Shown here piece after piece: positions 44,645-55,322 of a stretch of DNA of 64,000 nucleotides (within the stretch, counting starts at the first letter, position 1; each line of letters starts with the position of its first letter). The notes under the pieces are model-generated. The model was not told where the DNA came from and ran no database searches. It was given only the letters and a program-made list of their open reading frames with translations. Made by a program: the position numbers and the translations under genes. Source of the stretch: Lineus longissimus (taxonomy: Eukaryota; Nemertea; Pilidiophora; Heteronemertea; Lineidae); assembly GCF_910592395.1 (NCBI RefSeq), contig NC_088326.1, positions 4,657,001 to 4,721,000 on the forward strand, in the 5' to 3' direction.

Positions 44645-44950
44645 CCGGTGTAATGTTTTTGAGTGTTTCTGTTTTTGAGTGTTTCTGTTTTTGAGTGTTT
44701 CCCCTCATTGTTTCGGAACGCTCAAAAATAGATTGACAATTTTGTTTCTGCCTATTGTTTGGAAACACTGACACATGGGAAACAACCACAGATCTTACAC
44801 CGGTGTAACATCTGTGGTTGTTCCCCATGTTTCAGTGTTTCCAAACAATAGGCAGCTAGAGAGACCATGACTTTTCAATCTATTTTTGAGCGTTCCCAAA
44901 CAATGAGGGGAAACACTCAAAAACAGAAACACTCAAAAACATTACACCGG
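44645..44950. mobile_element. Foldback dimer of CCGGTGT MITEs
   Basis: Two oppositely oriented copies of the 3936-4117 MITE share one central terminus (TTACACCGGTGTAA at about 44797-44815). Together they form a roughly 300-bp near-perfect palindrome starting CCGGTGTAATGTTTTTGAG. A long hairpin is expected. Confidence 0.75.
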
Positions 44951-45095
44951 GCGTCTGTAATGCAAGAAATGAGAAATCAAGATATATTATAGAAATGAAA
45001 TAGAAACGAAATAGAAATGGGTGTTTATAGAAAGTGGAATCAGCATAGACGGCATTTCATTATTTCATTTTTTTATTTCTTGCTTTACAGACGCC
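44950..45095. mobile_element. Short MITE with GGCGTCTGTAA ends
   Basis: 146 bp. The left end GGCGTCTGTAATGCAAGAAA matches the reverse complement of the right end with one mismatch. It abuts the foldback dimer. The interior is AT-rich with 'gaaatagaaa' repeats. Confidence 0.6.
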
Positions 45096-45550
45096 CTACA
45101 GAGCGGGCTTAGATATTTGGATTCTGTAGCGATTATAGAGAAATAGCATTTTTTGTTGCTTCCATATGGGGGCATGGTCATCATCATAAGGTAGATTGTC
45201 AAAAGTCAACAGGAGTTCTCATTAGCATATTGGAGCATTTCATGAGTCAACAGTGCGGAAATTTATCATATACCCTGGTGAAGTGATCCGGCAGACAAGA
45301 CCATGAAAACCTCCCAAAAATGTCCCAAAAATGCATTCAACTTCAACCAAAATTATGGACAGTGCTCCAGGGACCGGCTTTTATAAGACAACACAAACCC
45401 CACCGCTCTTCATAACTTTGCAGACGACAGGTCATAATTATTGTCATAATGGCAATTTCGATAGCTCGGCTTGACGCACAATCGATTATTAGATAGATCC
45501 GCGCGTTCCTCTCTCACTAAAGATAATGGCCACCCCGCGCGCTATTCTCT
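45096..45550. other. Arm B spacer, no gene
   Basis: Matches the arm A spacer near 2050-2100 in part (a GACAGGTCATAATTATTGTC region around 45427-45475). No exon or element boundary is seen. Confidence 0.4.
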
Positions 45551-45554
45551 GTGT

Positions 45555-46991
45555 GAGACAAGACCACTAATGAATATTCATAGGTTGGAGGGTCCAGGCC
45601 TATCTATTAGACGAGTGCATGTTTTTTACTCTCAAGTACATATTTGGAGAGGTATTGAAAAAATATTTGTTGTGGCAAGTCTACAGATATAAAGAAATTA
45701 TTTGATGAAAAAATTAATTTCGAATTTTGCTAATTTGGTAATAGGGGGCGTGTTTTGAGTTTTTTCTGCCAGTTGGCTGAAAAGAGTGGAAATATCAAAG
45801 TCTGTCTAATTTGTCGATTAAAAAAAAATTTCCGTGGTCAATCACCATTTTATTTTTCACCATTTACTTGCCCGACTGTCCGGAATAACATAATCTAAAT
45901 TTCAGATTCACAACACCACGCGTTCTTTGATGCGTCGCGGTCAAACATTGACAATTTAACTGATAAAAGGCTTAAAAAATCAATTGTGGTCTTGTCTCTA
46001 TTTACACTACATTTTGGGTCAATATAGTGAAAAATTTGAATGTGCTCAAATCACTCTAATTCATTTAGAATATTGTATTGCTGATGATTTAAAGTCAAAA
46101 CAAGCTAAAATAATGAGAAAAAAACTTAATTTGACCCAAATAAGAGTCAACCTAACCCCGGTCTAAGTTCGGTTTCATTTTTACAAGTCTTGTTGTTTTG
46201 CCATTCATTTTGTAATTTCTTTGAAACTACTTAGGCCTTGATTCTGAAAGTTGTTCCCTAAGCAGCAAAGATATTCCTAAATCACATCCTAAAGTTTCAG
46301 CTCCATAGCTTGCTTATTCTGGCCAGGGCAGGTCTTTGAATTTGGTGCTGTTGGGTGCAAAATCATGACTTTTTGTCGATTTTGTCCTCTTTCCTCGCTT
46401 TGGCACAGTTGTACCACTCTTTGAAATGTCTCTCATTTCTCCAAAAATGTCCAGATATGACTTTCCTTTGTTGGAGGGTTGTGGGATGTCATGTACATTA
46501 GTTTGAAAAAAATCTCAAAATGTTAACCCCTGAAATGTACCTTCATTGAGACAAGACCACTAATGAATATTCATAGGTTGGAGGGTCCAGGCCTATCTAT
46601 TAGACGAGTGCATGTTTTTTACTCTCAAGTACATATTTGGAGAGGTATTGAAAAAATATTTGTTGTGGCAAGTCTACAGATATAAAGAAATTATTTGATG
46701 AAAAAATTAATTTCGAATTTTGCTAATTTGGTAATAGGGGGCGTGTTTTGAGTTTTTTCTGCCAGTTGGCTGAAAAGAGTGGAAATATCAAAGTCTGTCT
46801 AATTTGTCGATTAAAAAAAAATTTCCGTGGTCAATCACCATTTTATTTTTCACCATTTACTTGCCCGACTGTCCGGAATAACATAATCTAAATTTCAGAT
46901 TCACAACACCACGCGTTCTTTGATGCGTCGCGGTCAAACATTGACAATTTAACTGATAAAAGGCTTAAAAAATCAATTGTGGTCTTGTCTC
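45555..46991. mobile_element. Miniature element with two 444-bp direct repeats (TRIM-like)
   Basis: Repeat 1 (45555-45998) and repeat 2 (46548-46991) are the same length and appear identical by eye. Each starts GAGACAAGACCAC and ends with its reverse complement GTGGTCTTGTCTC. A 549-bp non-coding interior lies between them. GTGT flanks the whole on both sides (45551-45554, 46992-46995), and arm A has the single GTGT site just upstream of the trypsin exon. The layout is that of a terminal-repeat retrotransposon in miniature, although the repeat ends are not the usual TG...CA and no primer-binding site is obvious. Confidence 0.68.
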
Positions 46992-47013
46992 GTGTCGCCG
47001 GTCAAATCTACAG

Positions 47014-47170
47014 TTTTGCACAGAGTTAAGCGACCATCGGAGTGGAAGGCTTCAGGAACAGCAAATGGGCATGGTTGGTGTCACTGCAGGGGAAAGTGCC
47101 CAAAACTACCTTCCTATATATAGGTATAACGTTTTCATATACGACCCACGTCGTGTTAATAGTTGAGCTG
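47014..47170 (+). pseudogene. Trypsin-like exon relic (arm B)
   Basis: Aligns with exon 2 of the arm A trypsin-like gene from the LHRVK activation region through GFRNSKWAWLVSLQGKVPK and TFSYTTH. A one-base deletion at the activation site (aagcgaccatcgg against aagagaatcatcgg) breaks the frame, and the stretch that should encode the catalytic-His motif AAHC has diverged beyond recognition. No counterpart of the signal-peptide exon was found in arm B. Confidence 0.68.
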
Positions 47171-47639
47171 ATCGGACGCCGACACCACCTAGTAATTCTC
47201 CCACCATTGGCGTGCCAGGTATCTAAACCGATAATTGTTTCATCATTTTGGGCGGGGGGGGGAGGGTTAGGCCAGTGCGTATTGGGTGCGTACAAGGGGG
47301 GAGGGTGTATGAAAATCCGGGTTTTAGTGTTACTCCCCAATGAAACCGCTGCCTATTCTGGTATACATACTAATATACATGCTACACAACACAACGCATG
47401 CAGTAATCTTTACAACTTATATAATCTCAACTCGCAACAATTTCTCGCCCGACCATTGTTAATTATACCTGTAGGATTACCCAAAATCACGATTCCAACC
47501 AATGAGGTCTGACGAGAAATTTTGTGGGCCTAACACTTCTAACCTGGATAAATATCCTTATTATGAATAAACATCATAAATGTGGTATTGGGCGGTATCA
47601 TCAGCCTGGTCTTATAGAGCCGAGTTGAGAGTGAATATG
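47171..47639. other. Spacer, no gene recognised
   Basis: Outside the recognisable inverted duplication. It contains short G-rich tracts near 47253 and 47298 and nothing identifiable. Confidence 0.35.
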
Positions 47640-48610
47640 ACATGACATGATGCGACACGGCTTCGCCGATGATGTACAACTGTACACAACGTTTTAGACC
47701 TCACAGACAGGGCTGCTTGGGACCATATCTAAGGCCGAGGACTGCGTGCGTGATGTAAGGGGGTGGCTTGCACCCAACCATCTAAAGGGCAATGATGAGA
47801 AAACAGAATTCATAATCATTGCTTCTAAACAAAGGATGTCGAAGTTGAAGCCACTCCCTACCATCCAGATTGGTGCTGCCTCAGTTCAAGCCTCTAGCCA
47901 GGTGAGAAACCTGGGGGCTCAATTTGATACACACCTTAGCATGTCTCCACAGGTATCCAGCGTTGTCAAATCAGTCTGTATCCAGATTTCTAGATTGGCA
48001 AAAGTTCGAAGATCTTAACTTACAAAACATGTGCCCGTGTGATTAACGCACTTATTACCACTCGCTTAGATTTTCAAAACTCCCTTCTCCTGGGTTAGCC
48101 TGACTGTGAGATCTCTCGCCTGCAGAGGGCTCAGAACTCTGCTGCGAGACTTCTCACAGGAACCAGGAGGAGGGAGCACATAACTCCTGTTTTGAAAACA
48201 TGTGAGGCAGCGCATCCATTATAAACTCCTACTGGTGGCACATAATGTCCTGCATAAGAAACCAGTCCGTCATATTTACAGGAGTTCCTCAGTCTGCGGG
48301 CTTACTCCCGCGGTCTTCGGTCGACCACGGACCCCTGGCTCCTTGCCATTCCTCGTACCAAAGTGCAATATGGTGTCCGATCCCTGTGGGCGGTGGCCCC
48401 CAGACTGTGGAACTCCCTGCCGGAAGAAATGCGCTGCCTCACAGAGACACCAATTTTAAAGAAAAAACTGAAAACACATCTTTTTATAAATAGTTTTGAT
48501 TAGTCTCTTTTATCTCGGTGTCTTTATTTTATGTACAGTGCATAGAAAATGTATTTTCATTAATGTTGTACTTTTAATTCAATAAATTATTATTATTATT
48601 ATTATCATTA
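47640..48610 (+). mobile_element. Truncated L2/CR1-group LINE, 3' part
   Basis: Begins inside the reverse transcriptase (FADDVQLYTTF-like, about 47668), continues as LKGNDEKTEFIIIASKQ and VRNLGAQFDTHLSM (47780-47940), and then in other frames as RAQNSAARLLTGTRR and SLWAVAPRLWNSLPEEMR (48120-48430). It ends in AATTCAATAAATTATTATTA, a (TTA)n tail. Multiple frameshifts and stops; inactive. It differs from the LINE at 22328 in sequence and tail, so it is a second family. Confidence 0.82.
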
Positions 48611-49840
48611 TTATAATGCTGATATGTTGGAAATTTGTATCTTGAAATATAGGACTAAAAAAAACACTGTCTCCTCTATCTATTCAGGACGGCTATACAC
48701 TGATAGAAACATATTGACAGATGTGTTAAAGCAGAGTCTTTCTATACAAAATAGAAAGACTCTGGTTAAAGTTATCATCTTGAAAATATCTACCAAGAAA
48801 TCTACGTCGAGTACCATAGAACAGGAATTGTTCACTGCTGAATCGGTCTGAGTCTTAAAATTTGTTATTGTCGTCTGCTAGCGCTGTGGTAACCTTAGTG
48901 GACAGTGACACACCCTCCCCCACACACGACTTCATCCTCAAAATCAACGACATTCTCATAGGAAGTTGCAGGTCGCCTCCAAAACGCATTTGTACGCAGA
49001 CAGGCCAGTTTCTGATGATATTAATTGTACATTATATAGGATAAATGTCTTTGTATGGTCTCCAAACCCTGGTATTCAGTCTAATTTGATTGGATATTTG
49101 TTACACATAGTACATGTAAGGACATAATATAGCATTTACTCGTTTGAACGGACAGGAGGTCCCAAAAAGTGAATAATCGGGTACGATAATAACAGCACCT
49201 CGGGTACTAGTCTGTAAAAAAGACAGAATACGCATTACTCAAGTAGGCATGGATGGAATAATACCAAATTGGAAATTACAGAGGAAATATTACTCTTGAT
49301 TGAAAAAACAGATGTGATCTGCTTGTCTAGAATGTCCTACTCTTCCAAACAGGCTCCCGTTCCATTGCTCAATTCCTCCATTGCTCTTACCCTCTCTATT
49401 GTAAAAATAATCAAGATTTTCGACCTATGGACCATCATAGATAGGGAGGATATGTTTCTTTACTAAATAACGTCATCCTGACGTCGTTACCATATACCTT
49501 ATATCAACAGACAGGACAGAGGGGATGGCGTGATGTAACAACATTGCACGATCGTTGGTGATTTCACTTTGATACGAGGAGTTTATCTCGTGATTTGCAT
49601 GATATCATATTATAAAACTTAGATAAAATGCTGTCACAATAACAGCCGTACAACATCGGTTAAGCATCATTATGTTATCGAGAGAAATATCAACAGGAGG
49701 ACGGTTTGTCGCAACTTTTCTTCATGAAAACCATGTTGAAGAGATACGAGAATACGCGCGCATGATGATTACAAATTAGCCGTGAGGTCAGCAGATATCC
49801 ATCTATGCGCGCACTGCTAGCCCACTCATGTAGATTTTAC
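48611..49840. other. No gene recognised
   Basis: AT-rich. A stretch at 49255-49440 resembles 51720-51825 (shared CTCTTCCA..CA..(C/T)TCCCGTTCCA and TTGCTCA words), so the two are diverged copies of an unidentified repeat or gene fragment. Confidence 0.35.
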
Positions 49841-49844
49841 TAGT

Positions 49845-50010
49845 AGGAGGCTTTTTCCGACTTCTTAACGATTACTCGAACCTTTTTTCCTGATTTTTTA
49901 GTAGAAGAAGGCTTTTTCCGACTTCTTAACGATTACTCGAACCTTTTTTCCTGATTTATCAGTAGAAGAAGGCTTTTTCCGACTTCTTAACCGTGTTAAC
50001 GGTTTCCCTA
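49845..50010 (+). repeat. Tandem repeat, ~69-bp unit, ~2.5 copies
   Basis: Units GGCTTTTTCCGACTTCTTAA followed by CGATTACTCGAACC, nearly identical. The third copy diverges after the first half. Confidence 0.8.
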
Positions 50011-50639
50011 ACTTTTCCTGATTTATCCGACTAAAGTCCGACATTACCAAACGTTTCCCTGAAAGGTCGGATTTCTAGAAAATCTGTGAAAATAGGCCTA
50101 TGTCGAATGGGGTTATAATGTCGGATAAATCTGGAAAAAGTGAGAGAAACGATAGCATCGAGTACCTGTTCACAAAACTTGTATTCCTTTTTATGCCGTA
50201 TGTTAATTGGAAAACAAACCATTCTGAACATTCTAACAGAACTTAGAAATCCATTATTGAACCACATACTTACAAGAGTTGATATGCTCCCGTGGTAACT
50301 GAAAATACTCCCCGAAGATATTAACGTTGTCCATTAAAAATTGACTTCAAGTAGAGATTAAGATTTGAATGTAACATAAGATGAATGTGTAATCTCCGGT
50401 CATAATTATATATATATATATATGCAAACGATAGGCGTTTCTCGTGAAAAGCATCATGGAATCCTTTCTCCTATGAAAATTCTGTACGACTATAAGTTTT
50501 GCATGTCCTTCATGCCATATTATACGGAATATGCTGAAATTTCTTTTGAACTGAGCATGGTATTTATATTTATGATATGATAAGCTCAGTTACTTGACCC
50601 GACAAAACATCAAATAATTTATACACATGATTTTGTCGG

Positions 50640-50811
50640 CCGGTGTAGAAGTTTGAAATGTCCTAGGATAAAATGTCCGGGAACAAAGGATTCTAGTATG
50701 CGCTGAGCTTTTGACGGTCATTGCCTCTATAGAACCATATGCCATAATCTGTCAAAATACAATAGGCCCGGACACTTTTTCTAGGGGGGACACTTTTTAC
50801 TTTTACACCGG
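50640..50811. mobile_element. MITE with CCGGTGTAG termini (second copy)
   Basis: Starts CCGGTGTAGAAGTTTGAAAT and ends TTTTACACCGG. Same family as 19639-19806. Non-coding. Confidence 0.65.
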
Positions 50812-50820
50812 GCCTTACTC

Positions 50821-51125
50821 TCAAGGCCAGGAAGAGAATTTGCATGTGATACAAGCTTTATAAAAAAAGGCAATTATAACCGACGATGCCGACGTTTTAT
50901 GGACCAGCCTGAAATATGTATCAATCGCACCTTTAGTAGGTCTGTAAATTAAGGTATCTTTAATGACCCAAAACTCGTCATCATGAATTTCCTGAACGAA
51001 AACGATTGCATTCGAATCATAATCACATAAACACTTTATGTTTTCATATTTGCCAACATCATAAGAAACGGACGGCTTGATAGTTATCATACCTTTACGC
51101 TTGTACTTTGATAGTTTCTCCCCCT
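50821..51125 (-). CDS. Possible 3' exon of an unrecognised gene
   Basis: An acceptor-like site (ttaccttttag) near 51126 on the minus strand is followed by an open frame of about 100 codons (GEKLSKYKRKGMITIKPSVS, then CDYDSNAIVFVQEIHDDEFW and VIKDTLIYRPTKGAIDTYF) ending at 50821. The composition is protein-like with alternating hydrophobic and acidic residues. I do not recognise the family. It may belong with the next entry. A chance frame is possible. Confidence 0.28.
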
Positions 51126-51823
51126 AAAAGGTAAACGTGTACAGTATCTCACAATTTGACATATTGAAGAAATAGTGCTTAGGGTACGAAAAGCTACCCT
51201 GTTACAATAGTCCAAGCAGATGTGATGAACTAATATATCAAAGTTTTTAGTGGATTCAGCATTAAGGAACTGCAGAATCTGACCGAGAAAGCTTTGATGT
51301 GGTCTAATATTAACTGAATCTTACTCACAAAAAGTCTACATTCTATTATGTGTTCTCTGTGTAGCAAGTATTCGATTTGGCCTATTCAGGAAAATTAAGC
51401 CTGATCCTACTACAAGATGAACGGCGTCTCAGTGAGAAGCCATTTCTCATCACCACGGTATATATCACAAGTACTGACCAATCAGAAGAGAGCTATAATG
51501 CTTGTTCGGCACAGACAGCACGGCCATGATAACATACGGGGGTTTTGATTGGTCAAAACTTAACAGGAAGTCTTACATGATTCCTTGAGGAAAGTGGCGA
51601 ATAACGATCCCTCCCCCAATAGCTGCTCTTATTGCGTTGTTGAAGTCTTTAAGTCTGTAAAAGAGACAAAGGATGCAGTACCCAAGGTAGGCCAGATTGG
51701 ATACTAAAGTCGAAATGAATTAGGAACCTGACCTTGGATTGAAAAACAGAAAAACTCTGCAAGTTTAGAATATCCTTCTCTTCCATACATGTTCCCGTTC
51801 CACTGCTCATTGGCAGCATGTCT

Positions 51824-52060
51824 TTAGACATGACAACCTCTACATCCAGGATCTACTTGATTAGCATTCAAAATGGCTGCACCACTAGAGCCTGGGTACT
51901 CGTGTACGTCATATCGCTCGTCACAGCCAGGACATAAAATGCGCTTAAGCATCGATAGTTCATCCGTGTACAATTTGTGAACAGCTGAAGAGATGCATGG
52001 CAATGAAAAGGCCTCTAATTTCTCCCAAAAAACATACCTCATAAACGAAAGCATCATCAA
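51824..52060 (-). CDS. Possible Cys-containing coding segment, unrecognised
   Basis: Minus-strand frame reading FMRYVFWEKLEAFSLPC, LYTDELSMLKRILCPGCDER and LNANQVDPGCRGCHV. Paired cysteines (CPGC ... CRGC) hint at metal binding. A weakly similar stretch downstream of it recurs at 49255-49440, so it could be a repeat-encoded protein. No confident start or splice sites. Confidence 0.22.
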   Translation of the reverse strand: MMMLSFMRYVFWEKLEAFSLPCISSAVHKLYTDELSMLKRILCPGCDERYDVHEYPGSSGAAILNANQVDPGCRGCHV

Positions 52061-53052
52061 TGTAATCTATAACATTTCTCAAGCAATGATATAGAGATTG
52101 AAAGATGATAGAAGTCTCAATTTAGCAGCAAATGCGAGTTAAATTATTTAATATCATACGTATTGCTTTCCGCATGAAATACAGTTCTTGCGTTTTACCG
52201 TATACTTATGGGGTTACAATTGTCGTCGACACTACACACCCCAATGACATCGTACGCAAAATTGATAGGGATACGTTATACGGGCAGGAGATTCGACGTT
52301 GCTAAAAGTCTCTAATATTTTCACAGTGCTCGCGCGATTGGATATTGTAACACTTGCTTCTTCGGTTCTATTTTGCTCGGAGTGCCCGCTTGGCCCGACT
52401 AAATGACGCAATTTTCTTGTAGAAACAATTAATTTTTATATCAGCATTACCTCATATAATCTGTGTCCATGAAGGTCTATTATGCCGTCAATTGATTTGT
52501 GATCGCATCGGGGTAAATGGTTGTGTAACTGATAAGTCGCCCTTTTCGCCGATTCAATATGCCATGAACATGCCAAGTGTCAAAACATTATTTACATCTT
52601 ATTTGCATGTCAAACTTTATTCGTTGACCAATCAAATATGTTTTAGCTCAACATGATACCAGGGGTAGTGCAATTGTAGATCTGATTCAATTTGAAGGAT
52701 TTCCATAATCCACGCGCCGATGATACTTCGATGTCAACCATCGTTCTCTAAATGCGATTTCGACATGCACACGCAACGACGTTGTTTTCAAGGCTCTTCA
52801 ACCGATTAACTAGAGCTCAGTTACTCCAACAGCGTTACCGACAGACACCAGCGCAGCCCAACAACGTGATATCTCCCATTTAGGCCTACTGTATATAGTA
52901 GCGTAAAGAATAGAAATCAACGTTCTGCTGACACCGATTAGGCGACCGCACTGAACGAAATTTACTGAAATGAGATAAGTTTCTCTTTTTCTGCTAACGC
53001 CGATTGAGCGGCTGGGTCCTTGGCGTGCGCAGTGTGTGTGGATGAATCCTGC
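52061..53052. other. Spacer left of the Ngaro element
   Basis: No exon recognised. Two related words, GACACCGATTAGGCGACCGC (52933) and AACGCCGATTGAGCGGC (52997), suggest a small local duplication. Confidence 0.35.
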
Positions 53053-53125
53053 ATAACTACGTATCCTAAGTGAACACCCATGAGCGCTCCCTTCATGCTT
53101 CATTCAGTTTGGGGCGGAATATTCT
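53053..53125 (-). repeat. Ngaro split direct repeat B2
   Basis: Contains CCTAAGTGAACACCCATGAG and TTTGGGGCGGAATATTCT on the plus strand. Identical in length and, by eye, sequence to B1 at 53362-53434. It forms the outer right end of the element. Confidence 0.88.
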
Positions 53126-53293
53126 TCCGACATGACTGGAGCATTCACAGGTGTCACCTGTTCCCGAGGGTGGGCGGGTGGGAGTGTTGAAAAATGGATT
53201 ATCATTCTTTGGTGTATTGCCATACGGGGAGAGATTCCCTTACCCAAGAATGGTGCAGTCTTCAGTTTCAACCTAACCAAGTTTTGGCCTCCT

Positions 53294-53364
53294 GCTTCCT
53301 CACGAAAGAATGACTGGACTACGAGAATTACGCAGGTAGCGCCGTCTGGTGTTAACTTAGGATA
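53294..53364 (-). repeat. Ngaro split direct repeat A2
   Basis: Contains GCTTCCTCACGAAAGAATGA and TGGTGTTAACTTAGGATA, matching A1 at 60618-60688. It overlaps B1 by three bases (ATA). Confidence 0.88.
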
Positions 53365-53379
53365 ACTACGTATCCTAAG
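53356..53379. promoter_or_regulatory. Predicted recombinase crossover site at the A2/B1 junction
   Basis: The 9-bp arms CTTAGGATA and TATCCTAAG form a perfect inverted repeat around the 6-bp spacer ACTACG. Each element end keeps only one arm (A1 ends CTTAGGATA; B2 starts with the spacer and TATCCTAAG). That is what is expected if the recombinase cuts around a 6-bp overlap, as tyrosine recombinases do at 6-8-bp spacers. The function is inferred. Confidence 0.55.
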
Positions 53380-53434
53380 TGAACACCCATGAGCGCTCCC
53401 TTCATGCTTCATTCAGTTTGGGGCGGAATATTCT
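53362..53434 (-). repeat. Ngaro split direct repeat B1
   Basis: Internal copy of B2, directly joined to A2. Together, B1 and A2 reproduce the junction of a circular intermediate. Confidence 0.88.
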
Positions 53435-54077
53435 ATCCTTCCTTCCACAAGTAGCTAGATGTTGGTCCCTTTGTATTAGCATTGAGAGTAAGTTTCCGTC
53501 TATCCCGAACTAAGGACCCCATCCTAAGGAAAATTTCTCTCAATTCTAAGACGAAACAAAAGACAGCGAAAAGATTTTTTCATAGTGGTTTTTATTTCAA
53601 ATTGACTGAATGAATTAATATAATGGTGCGTAATACGATACAACTGATTTCAAGCTTACCGGTACACAGAATATTCAAACTAAACTAACACAGATCAAAT
53701 TTAGACCATCATGCTGCGAGGCCTTTACTCCAACTTATACATGTATATGGTTGTTGAACGTCCTGGTGATTAGTTTTATTTTTATTTTTATTTTTTATTT
53801 TTTATTTTCTTTGCTTCTTTGCACGAGTGCTAGTTAGTGAAGACTTTTAGAATTGGGGTGCTAGTTCTACAACCCTAGTGTTGCTGCGACATGCCCAGTC
53901 CCCGAGGACGTTTGAGGACCTAACTCTCGAGATCGTTATATTTTTGGATTATTCTATACTGTAAAACAGCCAGTTGTGAAATATGACGGCAAAGGTGTGT
54001 AGGCCTGAAGATGAACATTGAAAGATGAATAGCTTTTTCCTAAGTTTCACTCAAACAGATGCCATGAAATTTATTGT
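53435..54077. other. Ngaro 3' non-coding region
   Basis: Between the recombinase frame and B1. It includes an AT-rich tract (53775-53810). No gene is seen. Confidence 0.5.
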
Positions 54078-55161
54078 CTAGCTATCCAGTCTGAATGCTG
54101 ACTGAAGACAGTTAAAGTCCACAAATTCATTATTTTGGCCTTGGTTAATGCTGGACATGGCCTTGGCAAGGTCGTTTGCCTGGTCGACCTGTTTGCTGCG
54201 CGTGTAGTGGTTTACCGAAGAGTCTGAGAACCATCCAACGTGACGTTTTATTTGTTGGTTTGCGGAGGGGTCTGGTCTAGCTAATGCCCTCATTGGAGAT
54301 GGCACAGCCTGCCCTTATGCTGTGTGGTGTTTCGCCTTCGTCCAAGTTCAGAGTAGACAGGTAGTGTTTTAACCTGTCGTATATCGCCTCGTATGATAGG
54401 GGTTTGTCTTCAACTTCTCCTAATTGGTTTATTGGTCTGAAGAGGTAACCGTGGGAGAGGTTTATGTTCAGAGATTGAGTCAGTTCAAAATACTTTTCCA
54501 ATGCTGCCACCGGGCATATCATTTCATCTTTGCAGCGAAAGAGGGAGAAGACGTTTGTTTTGTCTAGACGGAATGTTTTTCCCCAGGTGTGTTTTATCAT
54601 ATAGCCCGATTTAGAAGGGAGGGACTTTACCTCTTGCGAGAGCATAATGCCAGCATCATGGGCCCGATCTCCGCCAAAAAACATCATTTTAAATATCGCT
54701 TGGTCTCGTGCCAAGATATATTTTGAAGTCGATTTTTGTTGAGTATCTGACAGACGTCTGTCGATATACATGGAGATCAGAGCCAGCTTTTTTATAAAGA
54801 GCGGCACCGCCTGTTTTGGGCAGGAGTGTGCGATGCTCTGTTCGTTCTTTATTAGTTTCAGGAAATCAGCGACCTCCTGTGAGTTTGCTGGGTTACCGTT
54901 TTTTTCAAAAATATCCCAAGGTTTCTCACGACCCAATTCCTTTTGGAAAATTCGTTTTAGTTGGGAAATTTTCCCCGCTACTGTCCCGAATGCTAATCTC
55001 CTGGGACATTTACAGCTAGGATTTTTTGCCGTGATTTCCGGGCAAGAAGTGCTATGCACTATGGTTTTCCCGTTGTTGTCTTTCCACGCGAGATAAAGGC
55101 ATATATCATATGGGGTGCAGCTTTTTATATCCTTGCCAATTTGTTTAACGAAGTAGTCCAA
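54078..55161 (-). pseudogene. Ngaro tyrosine recombinase, frameshifted before the catalytic Tyr
   Basis: The first frame (55161-54277) covers an N-terminal SAM-like part (RRLAFGTVAGKISQLKRIF) and the catalytic core: first Arg in GGDRAHDAG, Lys region SGYMIKHTWGKTF, and the H-x-x-R box PHSIRAGCA. It then stops at TAG. The remaining core, HVGWFSDSS and the nucleophile region VNHYTRSKQ, is in another frame that overlaps the first and ends at 54078. A single-base indel near 54300 explains this. The enzyme would insert circular cDNA into the genome. The residues R, H-x-x-R, H/W and Y are all present, so the loss of frame looks recent. Sequencing error or translational recoding is less likely but possible. 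Confidence 0.8.
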
Positions 55162-55322
55162 GTCTTGAAAAAGCTTACATTTGTTTCTCTGATATGCTGT
55201 GGCCTGAAAACTGCGTTTTATCGATTGTACCCTTTCGTGCAGCCTCGACAGATTAATTTCAGCACTGGCTTTCTGGAACTGAATTTTGAGAAAGAAGTTT
55301 ACATTTCACTTTATATTTCGCT

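Larger units (their letters stand above)
20270..47160 (+). repeat. Arm B of a large inverted duplication
   Basis: Counterpart of arm A in reverse orientation. It is longer (26.9 kb against 17.4 kb), mainly because of insertions absent from arm A: a LINE, an inverted-LTR-like element, a Ginger-like element, a mariner, a 1.4-kb TIR element, a Mutator-like MITE and a miniature 444-bp-repeat element. Several insertion sites are empty at the aligned point of arm A, which fixes their boundaries. Confidence 0.9.
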
